A stretch of 64,000 bases of DNA from Mycoemilia scoparia (taxonomy: Eukaryota > Kickxellomycota > Kickxellomycetes > Kickxellales > Kickxellaceae). Positions 33,449 through 43,808 of this stretch are shown here, piece after piece (position 1 is the stretch's first letter; the number at the start of each line of letters is the position of its first letter). The stretch is from assembly GCA_027575805.1 (NCBI GenBank), contig JANBPU010000058.1, forward strand, positions 1-64,000. Reading direction: 5' to 3'. The position numbers and the translations under genes were made by a program. The notes under the pieces were generated by a model, which ran no database searches, was not told the origin of the DNA, and saw only the letters and a program-made list of their open reading frames with translations.

Positions 33449-35141
33449 CTAATTGCTTTTGGATTTTTTAGCGTCCAATTTCCTCTGAACCACATGCAAT
33501 AGTGGACGATTATCCTCGTCGTCGTCGTCATCATCATCATCAGCTCCACTCAATCCAGATCCACCTTCATATGGATTTGAAAAGGCACCACCACCAGTTC
33601 TATTAACAAGACTCGATTGGCCAGGAATCATAAACTTGGTATTTGCCGAAGTTGTCCAAGCATTCTGGCCATTAGGCATCCTTCCATCCTTTCCTTTATC
33701 ATCAATAAATTCTTCCAACCCATATTCGTCGTCATCGCTGTCAGTCTGTAGGTCGTCGCTAAATTCGGCACCACTTTCGCTCTCTTGGCCATTGTTTTTG
33801 CTCCAGAACTTCCATGATGAGCTGCTGGTGCTCTTTGGCTCACCTATATCACCGCCCCCTTCAAGAGACTCTGGATCAGCATCCTGGCGGTAATTGTACT
33901 GGCGGATGACGGTTTCTCCATCATCATCGATCTCGGCTTGGACTCTTCCTTGGTTGCTTTCATATAATACGTTGCCGGAACATCCGGCTGTTACAGCAGC
34001 GCCTGATGACTTTGACCCATGGTGCATGTGGTATTCCGGTGGTGGCCAATATACTGGGGGAACCAGGCCCTTTTTGATGGGGAAATCAAGACCATCTCCT
34101 TTGGCAGGGGTCGGTAGCCACCAAAGCAGTGGGTTGTCGCCAAATACTGACTTTAGGTTGTTCATCATACCCAAATCATACGGATATTCGCACTATACAT
34201 GGAATAATCAGTAGGATTTAAAACTCCGTGGTGATATATGGATTTATAAAAATGTTGATGGTAAGTGAGAGAGAATTGACCAATGTTAAATTTAAAAATG
34301 TGTACTTACCGGTGCTGCGTGGCCTTTGCTAATGAGCTTCTCCACCCTCTTCTTTTCGCTCTTTTCAATTGTGGTGGTATTCGAAATGACAAGGAATAGA
34401 TGGTATACACAAAGAGCTCCAACAAACATGAGAACCAAAAATAACAAGCAAATGTTTGTTATAAGGAAACCAACTTCGGCCTGAGTCGGCTGCCGGACCT
34501 GTATAACAAAAATATACCAAAGATCAATAGTAACAAAGTTGCTTATATGTTTCTAGATTCAAAAAAGGCAATAGCAAAGGTAAAAGCGGAATCCAGCTTA
34601 CATGGTAGTTGTAATTAACCATTTCCTTAATCAGCTCGTACAGCCGAGAACAGTGAATATACATCGCCATAGAACACGTAACAACCACGCTATAAATAAA
34701 CCTCAAGAAATGGCCATGATTGTAGTACCCCACGCAATTATTAACCCATGGACAGTGATGATCCATCTTCAAGACACATTTCTCACAATCGCTGCAGTGA
34801 TGGGTACGGGGTGGCTTGTAGGCTTTACAAACCCGACAGTAGCGGGGCTTTTGGGAATTCCGCTTAACCTCGTACACATTGACGCCATGGAGAGGAGGTT
34901 CCCATCCAAGCGGGACATGGCCAGGCGCAACTTTGCATGATAAATAATAGCTGTAGCATGTATGCAGAAATAATAGATTAAATGTTCCTAGCGCTATTAG
35001 GCATTTGAGTGTTGCACCGCCGTAGTGATCATAGAATACAAATATTTGGCTGGTTATGCCAATAAATCCGATAAGGACTGAGACGAATGAGACGTAGATC
35101 CGTCCGGCGGCATCGGAGTCACAGTCTGTGTCGTCGCACAT
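33449..35141 (-). CDS. PFA4: DHHC palmitoyltransferase, Pfa4-like
   Basis: Integral-membrane S-acyltransferase that attaches palmitate to protein cysteines, probably at the ER as yeast Pfa4 does. Three exons, 34602-35141, 34310-34498 and 33449-34192, all in phase 0, give about 490 residues. Membrane segments lie near residues 14-36, 45-66, 145-165 and 189-217. The Cys-rich domain runs from about YCRVCKAYKPPRTHHC to the catalytic DHHC at 127-130, then PWVNNCVG. The TTIE motif at 222-225 is the family's TTxE. After it comes NLKSVFGDNPLLWWLP and GDGLDFPI, typical of Pfa4/ZDHHC6-like enzymes. The C-terminus is a long acidic, Ser/Asp-rich tail with an Asp run near DDDDDDEDN. Splice sites are GTAAGC/CAG and GTAAGT/TAG. 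Confidence 0.9.
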
Positions 35142-36655
35142 GTATATTTGTTTGTTTGTATGGTGTTGGGTTATGTGATGTGAAGGGGGGTGAAGTTGGC
35201 GGGTATTATTATTATTAATGAATGTGATGATGAACTGGTCAAATCTCTCAAGTATGTTTATAGATATGATTGATTGGCGCCAGGGTTAAAAAGAAGAAAG
35301 AATAATGCAGATTTGGTTATTTATATTTTATGGTTGTTCAAAAAGTTTAAAGGCTTTGAGCTCTAAAAGTCAGTCACAATCTATTTTTAGATACAACAAT
35401 GTTGGAGAAATCAAGGTAATACATTGGAATGTGTTCTATCTGGTTATGGGTAAAACACATTAAATGTAGAAAATTACCATGTGCTACATTTTTGTATGAG
35501 AGAGAATATAATAGTCAATCTGGCTGAGATGGTATAATTACATCCTCGAAAACCGAATCAAATGTCATAATCACCATCCATTTAAAATTGACACCAAAGA
35601 CATTTATATTTTGCCAGATACCTTATCAGATATATATATATATATATACACGGCCATAGTTTCCAAGGCCTTGGGGAAAATGGGACCTCAAGAGTAGTTG
35701 CATATGGATTGGTTGATGATTGGGCCAAAATATGAGGGTCTATATCTGCCTAATTGATGCCTGATCACTAGTGAAATCTTGCCATATATTTTTTGTTGCT
35801 TATACTGCACTATGCTCCAGGGAAATGACCATGTCCACATGTCAATTTTATGGCATCAAATGATCAAATGCTAATGTATGAATAGGATTTTAAGCACTAT
35901 GATGTGGCGCATTTGGATGCACGATATTGTAGGCAAGCAAATTATTATTGGAGACCGTTGCGGATATAAAAAAATGGGTGCAGAACAGTAGTGGTGCGTC
36001 CAGTGATGTGTGTGGGTATGTGCATTTTTCAAGTCACAAGACAGTTCTTAGAGAGTATCAAGTGTTCTTTGGCAAGTACAGAAGTACATAAATTCAAACG
36101 TACCCATTCAAATGTAGAACATAGAGAAAGATAGGATAATTGAAGCTCGGCATTTAGGCCATACAGGTATGCTTAGCATCGGCCAAGATGTCACTACATT
36201 GATGGAGGAAGTACACTATTATCAAAGTTGTATCATTATGGCAAAATCTCACAATAAACCCATCATCAATAAGCAAAAAAATTCCTAGGCTAGATTATTT
36301 ATTAATCGATTTGGATTTTTTCTCGCCATGGTGTATAGAATACATTTATACGTGCGTGCACGGTCAACTGGCTTACTCATTTATAAGCAGTCACTGTTCT
36401 ATGAAAATTTTGTGAACTGCCATTAGCTGATAAATTCATTTTTAATAAATGCAAGACTTCACATTACAATATTTTGACTTTTTGCAACTCTGTGAGGATC
36501 GTGACTCCCTATTCAATCATGAAGGATGAAGATGAATATAAATATACACGTATATCTCTAATAATCCAAAGATGAACTTTTTCTTTTTCTTTTGAATTAT
36601 TTAGAAAAATATTCATATAGTTTGGAGATCTATTTTAGTTTAGTTTAGGTTGATC
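35142..36655. other. Divergent intergenic region with an M2 element
   Basis: Lies between the minus-strand palmitoyltransferase and the plus-strand Gln/Tyr-rich gene, so it should contain both promoters. It holds an (AT)n patch near 35631-35648 and one M2 copy. No coding exon was found. Confidence 0.5.
35655..35792. mobile_element. M2-family inverted-repeat element
   Basis: The best-preserved right end: GATCACTAGTGAAATCTTGC followed by CATATAT. The interior GATTGGGCCAAAATATGAGG and, on the left, GGCCTTGGGGAAAATGGGAC are shared with other copies. The left end merges with an (AT)n tract. It lies in a divergent promoter region, unlike most copies. Confidence 0.65.
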
Positions 36656-37354
36656 ATGAATTCTCAAGACTTCCATGGACCGGCTGATTCTGAAGAGTGG
36701 GCACATTTGCTAGTCAACGATGCTGTCACGAATGTTGAAAATCACGGAGAGGTTTTCAATCCTAGCTGCTATTCCGATGGGCCGCTTGAGCAGAATGAGG
36801 AAGATGAAATATATACCCTAGAAAGCATTCATCATGGTTTGTCCGAGATGCAATATGGCGAAAGTAATAAAACGCACGGCCAACCATATGAACTAATGCC
36901 TGCAGGACCAAGAATATCGGGGTCAAACAGAAATAATTATAATAACAATAATTATAACCACAACCAGAATCATTATCAACCTCAACAACATTATTACCAG
37001 CCCCAGCAAACCTACTATCCGCCTCAGCAAACCTATTATCAACCTCAACCTCAACCTCAACAGCAATATTACCAAAATTATCACCAACCACAAATGTATA
37101 TGCCATACCACAACAACTATTATTATCCTCAGGGTCAGCAAAATTACGGACATTACAACAACCAATATTATCCATACCAGCAGATGCCACCAAGCCAAAG
37201 GCAACGCCCTCTCCCTCCTCCACAGCCTAGACCTCCACAACCATATCCTGGTAGGTATGGCACAAGCTATGGTCCCTCAACAAGCAGTGGATATGGTAGC
37301 CGTAGAAGAAGGGATGATTTATCAATCTGCGGAATATTGAAAAAACTGACATAG
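36656..37354 (+). CDS. Gln/Tyr/Asn/Pro-rich protein with prion-like tract, unknown
   Basis: A 232-residue product. The first ~85 residues are acidic and ordinary in composition (MNSQDFHGPADSEEWAHLL...). Residues about 90-205 are dominated by Asn, Gln, Tyr and Pro with repeating YYQPQQ/YYPPQQ units. The tail is Pro- and Arg-rich and ends CGILKKLT. No enzyme motif, signal peptide or membrane span was found. The composition resembles prion-like or condensate-forming proteins, which is inference. The ATG chosen is the first in the frame. An M1 element begins 87 bases after the stop. Confidence 0.65.
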   Translation: MNSQDFHGPADSEEWAHLLVNDAVTNVENHGEVFNPSCYSDGPLEQNEEDEIYTLESIHHGLSEMQYGESNKTHGQPYELMPAGPRISGSNRNNYNNNNYNHNQNHYQPQQHYYQPQQTYYPPQQTYYQPQPQPQQQYYQNYHQPQMYMPYHNNYYYPQGQQNYGHYNNQYYPYQQMPPSQRQRPLPPPQPRPPQPYPGRYGTSYGPSTSSGYGSRRRRDDLSICGILKKLT

Positions 37355-37440
37355 TCTGTCTACTATTTGACATATTTTTTGGCACTGATGCTTGTGTTTA
37401 TGTAAATTTTGAAAAGGCATTTTAATAAAAATCATTTTGC

Positions 37441-37562
37441 ATATATGGGCAATAATTTTTGAAGGGTAAATTTTGGTGACTGATGATTATAGGCACAATC
37501 ACAGCCAAATGAATGTCCAGTTTTACTAGTGAACTTTCACCCTTCAAAAATTATTACCCAAA
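37441..37562. mobile_element. M1-family inverted-repeat element, reference copy
   Basis: Left ATATGGGCAATAATTTTTGA with AGGGT; right AAAAATTATTACCCAAAT. The interior runs GGTGACTGATGATTATAGGC, CACAGCCAAATGAATG and TTTTACTAGTGAACTTTCAC. At about 122 bases it is the fullest copy. No transposase and no clear target duplication beyond possible TA/AT bases. Confidence 0.8.
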
Positions 37563-37576
37563 TGAGTCCCCAGTGG

Positions 37577-37668
37577 TTGGATATCGAATGGCCCATGTTT
37601 AGACCGAAATCCAAGGACCAGCTTCACCCTATTTCACGCTTGATCCCTAGTGGAATCTCACCACGTAA
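37577..37668. mobile_element. M2-family element, degraded
   Basis: The right part GATCCCTAGTGGAATCTCAC matches the M2 end GATCACTAGTGAAATCTTGC. AAGGACCAGCTTCACC upstream is a weak match to the interior. It sits right beside an M1 copy. Confidence 0.35.
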
Positions 37669-37873
37669 ATAATCTATTTAGTTATTCGTGCCCTGCTATG
37701 ACATTTCTCAACTTAGGGTTATATCAAAAGTACTTCTGAATTAGGTCACACAAAGCTTTTACTAATTGCCTTCAGCACCCAAACCATTTTATTTTTGGAA
37801 TTACATAGCATTTAAGCCACAATCAGATCTTATTAATAACACGTCAAATAAATTCTGGATCATAAGATATTTA

Positions 37874-37983
37874 ATATGGGTGATCATTTTTGAAGGGTGA
37901 ATGTTGACTAGTAAAGCCGGACATTCATTTAGCTATGATTGCCCCTATAACCATTCACCCTTCAATAATTATTACCCATATAT
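37874..37983. mobile_element. M1-family inverted-repeat element, inverted copy
   Basis: Left ATATGGGTGATCATTTTTGA; right CTTCAATAATTATTACCCAT. The interior (GACTAGTAAAGCCGGACATT, AGCTATGATTGCCCCTATAA) is the reverse complement of the order seen in the reference copy 0.4 kb to the left, so the two form an inverted pair. Confidence 0.75.
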
Positions 37984-38119
37984 TGTAACAAACTTCGTTA
38001 TATAAAGAGAACTATTTTGTATTTTTACTTTATTAGCTTTTAGTCAAAGCATAAATTGTAATTTTAGATCCTAAATGAAATAATAATTGATAGAATAAAC
38101 TTCAATAAAAACCATCAAC

Positions 38120-38262
38120 GTGGTCATATTTCACGCCACCATAGGCAAAAAGGACCCCCAGGAGTTGCATATAAAATAGCTGGTGATCGGGCCAAAATAT
38201 GATGAGGACCCATTCCTGCCTACTACCATAGATTCGATCACCTGCAAAAACTTGCCAAATAC
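38120..38262. mobile_element. M2-family inverted-repeat element
   Basis: Left TGGTCATATTTCACGCCACC with ATAGGCAAAAAGGACCC; right GATCACCTGCAAAAACTTGC. The interior GTTGCATA and GATCGGGCCAAAATATGATG match other copies. It lies about 210-355 bases downstream of the kinase stop codon. Confidence 0.65.
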
Positions 38263-38474
38263 AGGCTAAATCATTAACAATATTATACTCATTATTTATA
38301 ACAATTCGGTATTTCAATAATAGATTTTTATACTTCTGAGTTTGCTATTGAATACATCAAATGCCTCATCAAGAGGCAGTTGCTATTGGTAATAAATTGT
38401 TATGTGTACAACCAGCGAAAATAAGAAAGATTCGTCAAAGAGCGTGGAGTTATAGATCCCACCCAAAGCATCAG

Positions 38475-41400
38475 TCAATGCTTGAATTTGCTGATCTTCG
38501 GGATTTTGGTGGGCTTGAGGCTCAGATTACCCATGCGAATTTTGAGTTTGGTATTATTCTTTTTGTTGATTATTCTTTTGCTCGTTCTCAGACCCCTGCT
38601 ACAGGCACCATCATCTACGCAGCCTAAAAAACAACACATTTAAATTAGATATTCTTTACACATCAATTACAGTCATAAATATGCTTTCCATTATGTTGTT
38701 ATATTGCTTTACTTACCATCTTCATAATCAGAATCACTGTCATTATCATCATCATATTCTTCACCTGCTTCTTCCTCCTCGTCAGAATCAATATATGAAA
38801 CCATTCTTTTGACATGGTGCAGCGAGCATGCTTGTACTCTATTTATAGCAGCTATATGAAGATTGCCAAAATAGCATTAATTTAAACAATCCACAATAAT
38901 AGAAATATTGCAAAATACACTGCATTTATGATACTCTATCACAACTTACTTTTGAGCTTTATCAGGCTCTCAATACTATTCACGACTTTTTTCTGCACTC
39001 CAAACAGATCATGGAGCTGGTTAGCTATAACTTTATATGTCACAACCCTGGGATCCACTTTGACTTTACAGTCTTTTAGATCATCAACATTAAGTCCAGT
39101 AAACAGTATCTTGTAAAGTTGCTCAAGAACTCTGTGGATGTTGTTGGGAATGCAGTCAGGATTGATAAATACATCATTTTTTAATTTTTGATATGATGAA
39201 TTTAAGGCCTTTGTACGGATATTGGCCAGATCAGATGTATTTTCAGTGCTCCAAAAAAGCAATTTATCAACACTCTTGAGTGCATTAAACTTTACTGCTA
39301 CACAGTAAACCAGGACATAGAACTTGGATTCGAGGTCATCAATCCAAGTTCTATTGGGGTATCCAAGGAGCACTCGTATGCTCATAAACGGCAAAGTACC
39401 TGTAATGGGATCAGGATTTGTTATTTGCTCTTCACCCAAATCACTATCCTCCACGACCTTCGAATAGCCCCAATCAATTACAGTTATTTCTTCTTCATCA
39501 TTAATCAGGATGTTTCCTGTTGATATGTCACAGTGAAGAATTCCTTTACTTGCTGCAGACAAAATACATGTTCCCACATCTTTGATCACTTTCCTTATAA
39601 GCCTGCTTGTTATGTTGATATTGTCTTGCATAAAATACTCATTGATCGGCTTTCCACAATCTTCAAGAACCATGTATTCAATTGCATAGTTATTGCCAAA
39701 ATCCTGCCTTTGGTATACCTTTAGTTTGGGCACATTAGGGATTTCATATTTTTCCAATAGTCTCATCACGTCAATTTCCAATTGGCGATCAGCTGGCTGT
39801 CCATTTACCTTTAGGTAGCCAGGTTTAACCAGCTTGTTGGATATGACTCTAAATATCCATGGAGCCCTGCCATATGGATTAATGGGGCTGCTATATTTCT
39901 TGACAATTTCTATAATATTATATTTGCTGATGTCTTTATGAATCCTGTCTGCACTGATTGGGTTGATGTTATGTGGTGGTGGATAAGATTTCAATATGTT
40001 GATTTCGGATGGGTTGGATGCTGCACCTTTAAATGATAGACCAAGTTCAACTTCATCCAGGAGCATAAAAAAGGCTAATAGCTTTATTGAGTCCTTTATT
40101 TCAATAACCTCGTCTGCTTTGTCTGGTATGACTATACTGGTATAAAGAGATCTAACATCTCCACTTCTTGTAAAACTATAGAAATACAACTCATTTCTTT
40201 TTATGAGCCCAGATAATATATATCTCCGAATTTGAGAGTTCCACATAAATTTAGTATAATGAACAACTTGACCAAATTCCAAATCATCTGGTGGGTTTGT
40301 ATTTGCCTTGAGCTCTATGTTCATGAGGATTGTTGAAAATGAATTTTTCTTGCTACAGGGCTGGTACATTGAAACATCGACTCTGCTTCTTGATAATTTT
40401 ATTGCTTTATGCCCTCCAACAAATATTTTATTTGTTTGCTGATAATTTCCAATATTTTGGTTAATAGCAGTATTTATTTCCTTTGCTATAGTTTTAAACC
40501 TGTGCTCGACCTTTTGTTCAGGCTTCTGTCTATTGCCATACTCTGAAAGTTTATTAAACTGATTTTGGACAGATTTAATAACATTTTTGCTGATCACATC
40601 TAACTCAGCTTCAGCAGAATTAAAGCGATCTAGAAGTCCTACTCGGCCCAGAAAGTCCTTGGTATCTCGCATTTGTTTAGGTTTGACCAGTTCCCCTAAG
40701 CTTCTTAGATATATATTTCTATTATGGCTGGTCTTCTCCTTGCCTTTTGGCCTTTGTGGAGTTTGTGCTATGAAAATGTTCACACTGGTTAGCAAATATC
40801 AAAACATATGTTATTTACAACTATGCAGTATTTAAATATTACTTACATATTGGGTTTTTTTCTTCATCAAATGTTAGGGCTTTTTTATTTGGTGTTATTA
40901 AACCAGGCTAAATAGTAATTATAGTATAATATTTAGCATCTAGTACATAATTAAATGTAAAATAGTATGCTTCAAATATTTTTGCATACCTGATCTACAA
41001 TTGTTAATAAGGATAAATTTATATATTAGCTGATATTTTAAATGTAGTTCTAATTGAGTTATAATAATGTAATATTGATACTACTTACCTTGTTTGTCAT
41101 TATTTGTTGGATAGCTGCTGTCTTTTGTGGGGATGGGTTTTATTGGATTACTCTTTTCATTTGATTTAAGACACTGAAAATATCAAGTGCCAATATTTCA
41201 TGTTGGTTAAATTATGAAAATAGTTATTAATATAAATCAAAGGTGAATTTATAGTTATAGTAGAGATAGTGCATAAACTTACAAACTTGGCCATAGAAGC
41301 AGACGAATTAACATGGGTCTCCAGTTTGATCTTTGCATCACTTGATAACCCTTGTGCATATCTCATCAATAGAAGGGCTGTGGTATAGATTTTTGGACAT

Positions 41401-41585
41401 TTATCCAAAAGCTCTTGCTCTTTCTTGCTTATATTATCACACTCTTTTTCGAACAAGATATTCAAAGTATCTTTAAAGAATGAATTGAAGGCATCTTCTG
41501 GTAGCTTGTTTATTTCGGTAAGATTTTCAATGATTTTATCACTTAATATTTGGTCTATAGGTTTTAAGGAAAGTTCATATGACAT
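38475..41585 (-). CDS. Fungal-type protein kinase (FunK1 family)
   Basis: Seven exons, 41283-41585, 41089-41173, 40990-40994, 40847-40907, 38950-40767, 38717-38851 and 38475-38623, give about 851 residues with every junction in phase. The kinase region has FunK1 landmarks: LHCDISTGNILI near residue 563 (catalytic loop, HCD where HRD is usual), VIDWGYSK near 585 (DWG for DFG), GTLPFMSIRVL near 610 and WIDDLESKFYVL near 628. The N-terminal ~150 residues have no clear domain. The region before the kinase lobe (about 250-400) resembles the N-terminal extension of FunK1 proteins. The last two exons encode a strongly acidic Glu/Asp stretch and a basic tail. The third exon is only 5 nt. The family's substrates are unknown. 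Confidence 0.85.
40990..40994 (-). other. 5-nt internal microexon of the FunK1 gene
   Basis: TTGTAG/ATCAG/GTATGC: five bases with a good acceptor before and a donor after. The previous exon ends with one spare base and the next starts at phase 0, so 1+5 bases make exactly two codons (Asp-Gln). Skipping it would shift frame by one base. Confidence 0.6.
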
Positions 41586-41838
41586 TTATATATATGCTCA
41601 TGCAAATTTAACATTGTTTGGTTCTATTAATTTAAATATTGTAAACATACCTTGTTTTTCGGATAGCATATTTGAATGAATAATTGAAAAGTAAAAGGAG
41701 AAGCAAAACATTGAAACGGTGCAAAGTAGCATGATTGACATGGCCAATATATCGCATTTATATAATATGAAGTTTTAAAACATTCTATGAAGCATTTTTG
41801 TAATTGGCTGGATCATGTATGGGTAAACAATCAATAAG

Positions 41839-41972
41839 TGGTGAAAATTCACAAGCGGTCAAATCTATGGCAGGCCAAAATGGGTCCTCATATTTTGGCC
41901 CGATTGCATAAGCCTTTTTTTTGTACAATTATATGATGTTTGGCCAAAGGCATTACAAAATCTGGCCAAATG
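41839..41972. mobile_element. M2-family inverted-repeat element, diverged
   Basis: Interior GGCCAAAATGGGTCCTCATA with TTTTGGCCCGATTGCATA, and the end GGCATTACAAAATCTGGCCA, match M2. The left end TTCACAAGCGGTCAAATCTA is more diverged. It lies upstream of the kinase gene, not at a 3' end. Confidence 0.5.
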
Positions 41973-42589
41973 CTAGCTTTACTCGGATTCTGTGCAATTT
42001 CTTTACCAATACCTCAAATAAAAGTGTTTATTCTATAGTTTTCAATAATAGTTTTCGGTGTTTAGATATCCAAATTCCTCTGTACTAACTTAATTTGAAA
42101 AAGGATGACTTTTTTTTAGTGCAGGTCATTCCGATAGAAGCAAAGTAAATGTGCATATAGATTGACAATATTTGTTTATAAGGTCAGTTAACATCGATTT
42201 GCATCTAAACTTACAAACCACATTGGTGGTGCAATAAAACTTTAATGCCATACATTCCAACACGCTGCGACTCAAGCTCTTTTACCAGAAAATATTGCCA
42301 AGCGATTGTACATGAGAACTAAGTTGCTTTTAAGTGTACATTTTGGCATTTATTTATTGTAATTTTTCATTATATACACTCTAACCTTTATCACTGTATC
42401 TATTAAATGAAGATGAGCTAATGGCAAGATGCATCAGTAACGCACTAAAGATCCAAATATCCTTCTCATATGCAGTGAAATGCAGTTGCAGAATGGCTTG
42501 TCAGCTGATATCTTTCAAAGTCACCAGTTAAGGAGATAAATGTGTATATTTTTATATATCCACAGGATTACATTACAAAATCCAGAGCC

Positions 42590-42597
42590 TATATAAA
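42590..42597 (+). promoter_or_regulatory. TATA box of a second orphan transcription unit
   Basis: TATATAAA followed by about 120 bases of G-poor, C/A-rich sequence like a fungal 5' leader. The first ATG (42719) opens only nine codons. There is a superficial CTGCTTCGG resemblance to the 5' end of U6 snRNA, but the rest does not match. Confidence 0.4.
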
Positions 42598-43162
42598 CTC
42601 TGCTTCGGACACATCCTCAAGTTAAAGCCTACAACCTCTCCAAGAACTACTCTTTAGCCACAATTCCAAACTCACCCGAAGCAACAGAGGTACATCCCAG
42701 CACGTCACATCTACTGTCATGTCTCTGTATATGAACCTATATCTTTGACTGCCCATTTGGTCCCAACCAAACATATCCCAACCCAAAGAATATTGTACTT
42801 GCCTATTAGGTTTACAAAACACTGTCTATTAGATACAGAAATCAACAAAAACGAGCAAATATAATGATAAAGTCACAGAAGGCCATTATGATTTGGGGGT
42901 TAATACGATTCAATGCTTTGTAAATCTTAAGACTGATGTGTTCAACAAACTTATGTTTGATTTTGCTCAGCTCTAAAAATATAGAAACGCATTAAAAAAT
43001 GAGTGATGTTAATCAATATCCATTGCGCATCCATATCTCCAACATGCAGAGACTTTTTAAATTTGGTTGTTTTTGAGAGCATATCTTGATGTGAAATTAT
43101 CGTTTATAGTCTCATTTTATATTTCATCAATACTTGGTTAGAAGGTTTATAAATAAACTTTT

Positions 43163-43273
43163 ATATATGGGCAATAATTTTTGAAGGGAGAATATTTATA
43201 GGGGCAATCACAGCCAAATGAATGTCCAGTTTTACTAGTAAACTTTCACCCTTCAAAAATTATTACCCATATA
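43163..43273. mobile_element. M1-family inverted-repeat element
   Basis: Left ATATGGGCAATAATTTTTGA; right CAAAAATTATTACCCATATA. Terminal repeats are almost perfect and the interior (CAATCACAGCCAAATGAATG, TTTTACTAGTAAACTTTCAC) is nearly identical to the reference copy, suggesting recent activity. It lies 146 bases downstream of the NDUFB4-like stop codon. Confidence 0.8.
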
Positions 43274-43418
43274 CATATACTTGCACACTTTACGGAAAGG
43301 GAGATGTTGATGAATTGTTTATATAGCAGAACAAGGTTCAGAACTTCTAATGGTAATGGTTATAATAATAGTTGATACATCATGGATTTCTTTCTAAAGA
43401 CACGCCATAAAAAACTTT

Positions 43419-43808
43419 CTAGGCTTTGTTGGCCGATAAATGCTTCTCATCAGCCTTCTTTCTAACATCTACGGCAAAGTTGTATCCACCCTATTTAATT
43501 GCAAACAAAAGTTGTGTGTTAGTTTGACACAGCTTTTAATTAATAAGTACCTCATTAAAAATTGCCGACCGAGGTTTTTGTTTCCCTCCAGATATAGTCA
43601 TAAATTGCAATATATAAACTGAATTCCTTACCTGAGATTTGCTACCAATATAGTACAAAGCGGCAGGGACAGCAACACAGAAAATTACACCCATCTTGGC
43701 AGTGTATCTGGTCCAGCGGAAGTGCTCTTGTGTGGTGGCACGCATGTATAGCCAGCGTTCGATGGCTGGGTCCTTTAAAAGTGTTGAATCGTGTCCGTTA
43801 GCGCCCAT
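43419..43808 (-). CDS. Mitochondrial complex I accessory subunit, B15/NDUFB4-like
   Basis: Probable accessory subunit of NADH:ubiquinone oxidoreductase in the inner mitochondrial membrane. Two exons, 43632-43808 and 43419-43490, give 82 residues, joined in phase 0 by a GTAAGG donor and TAG acceptor. The core DPAIERWLYMR...HFRWT followed by a single hydrophobic span (GVIFCVAVPAALYYIG, about residues 39-55) matches the layout of NDUFB4: a PAL-x-RW-like motif, a few aromatic residues, then one membrane helix. The short basic tail ends KHLSANKA. The length is close to that of fungal forms. The assignment rests on motif and topology only. Confidence 0.7.

Larger units (their letters stand above)
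37355..38474. other. Convergent intergenic region packed with M1/M2 elements
   Basis: Between the Gln/Tyr-rich gene (+) and the FunK1 gene (-). It contains two M1 copies in opposite orientations, one clear M2 copy and one degraded M2 copy, together about 40% of the interval. Both genes' 3' UTRs must lie here. Confidence 0.6.
41586..43418. other. Intergenic region with an M2 element, an orphan TATA/leader and an M1 element
   Basis: Upstream of the kinase and downstream of the NDUFB4-like gene (both minus). It holds an M2 copy at 41.84-41.97 kb, a TATA box at 42.59 kb followed by a C/A-rich leader, and an M1 copy at 43.16-43.27 kb. No exon of useful length was found. Confidence 0.5.

Noticed and set aside
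42590..42700. U6 snRNA-like start (CTGCTTCGG) after a TATA box
   Set aside because: Only the first few bases resemble U6. The conserved ACAGAGA box and the downstream U6 sequence are absent.
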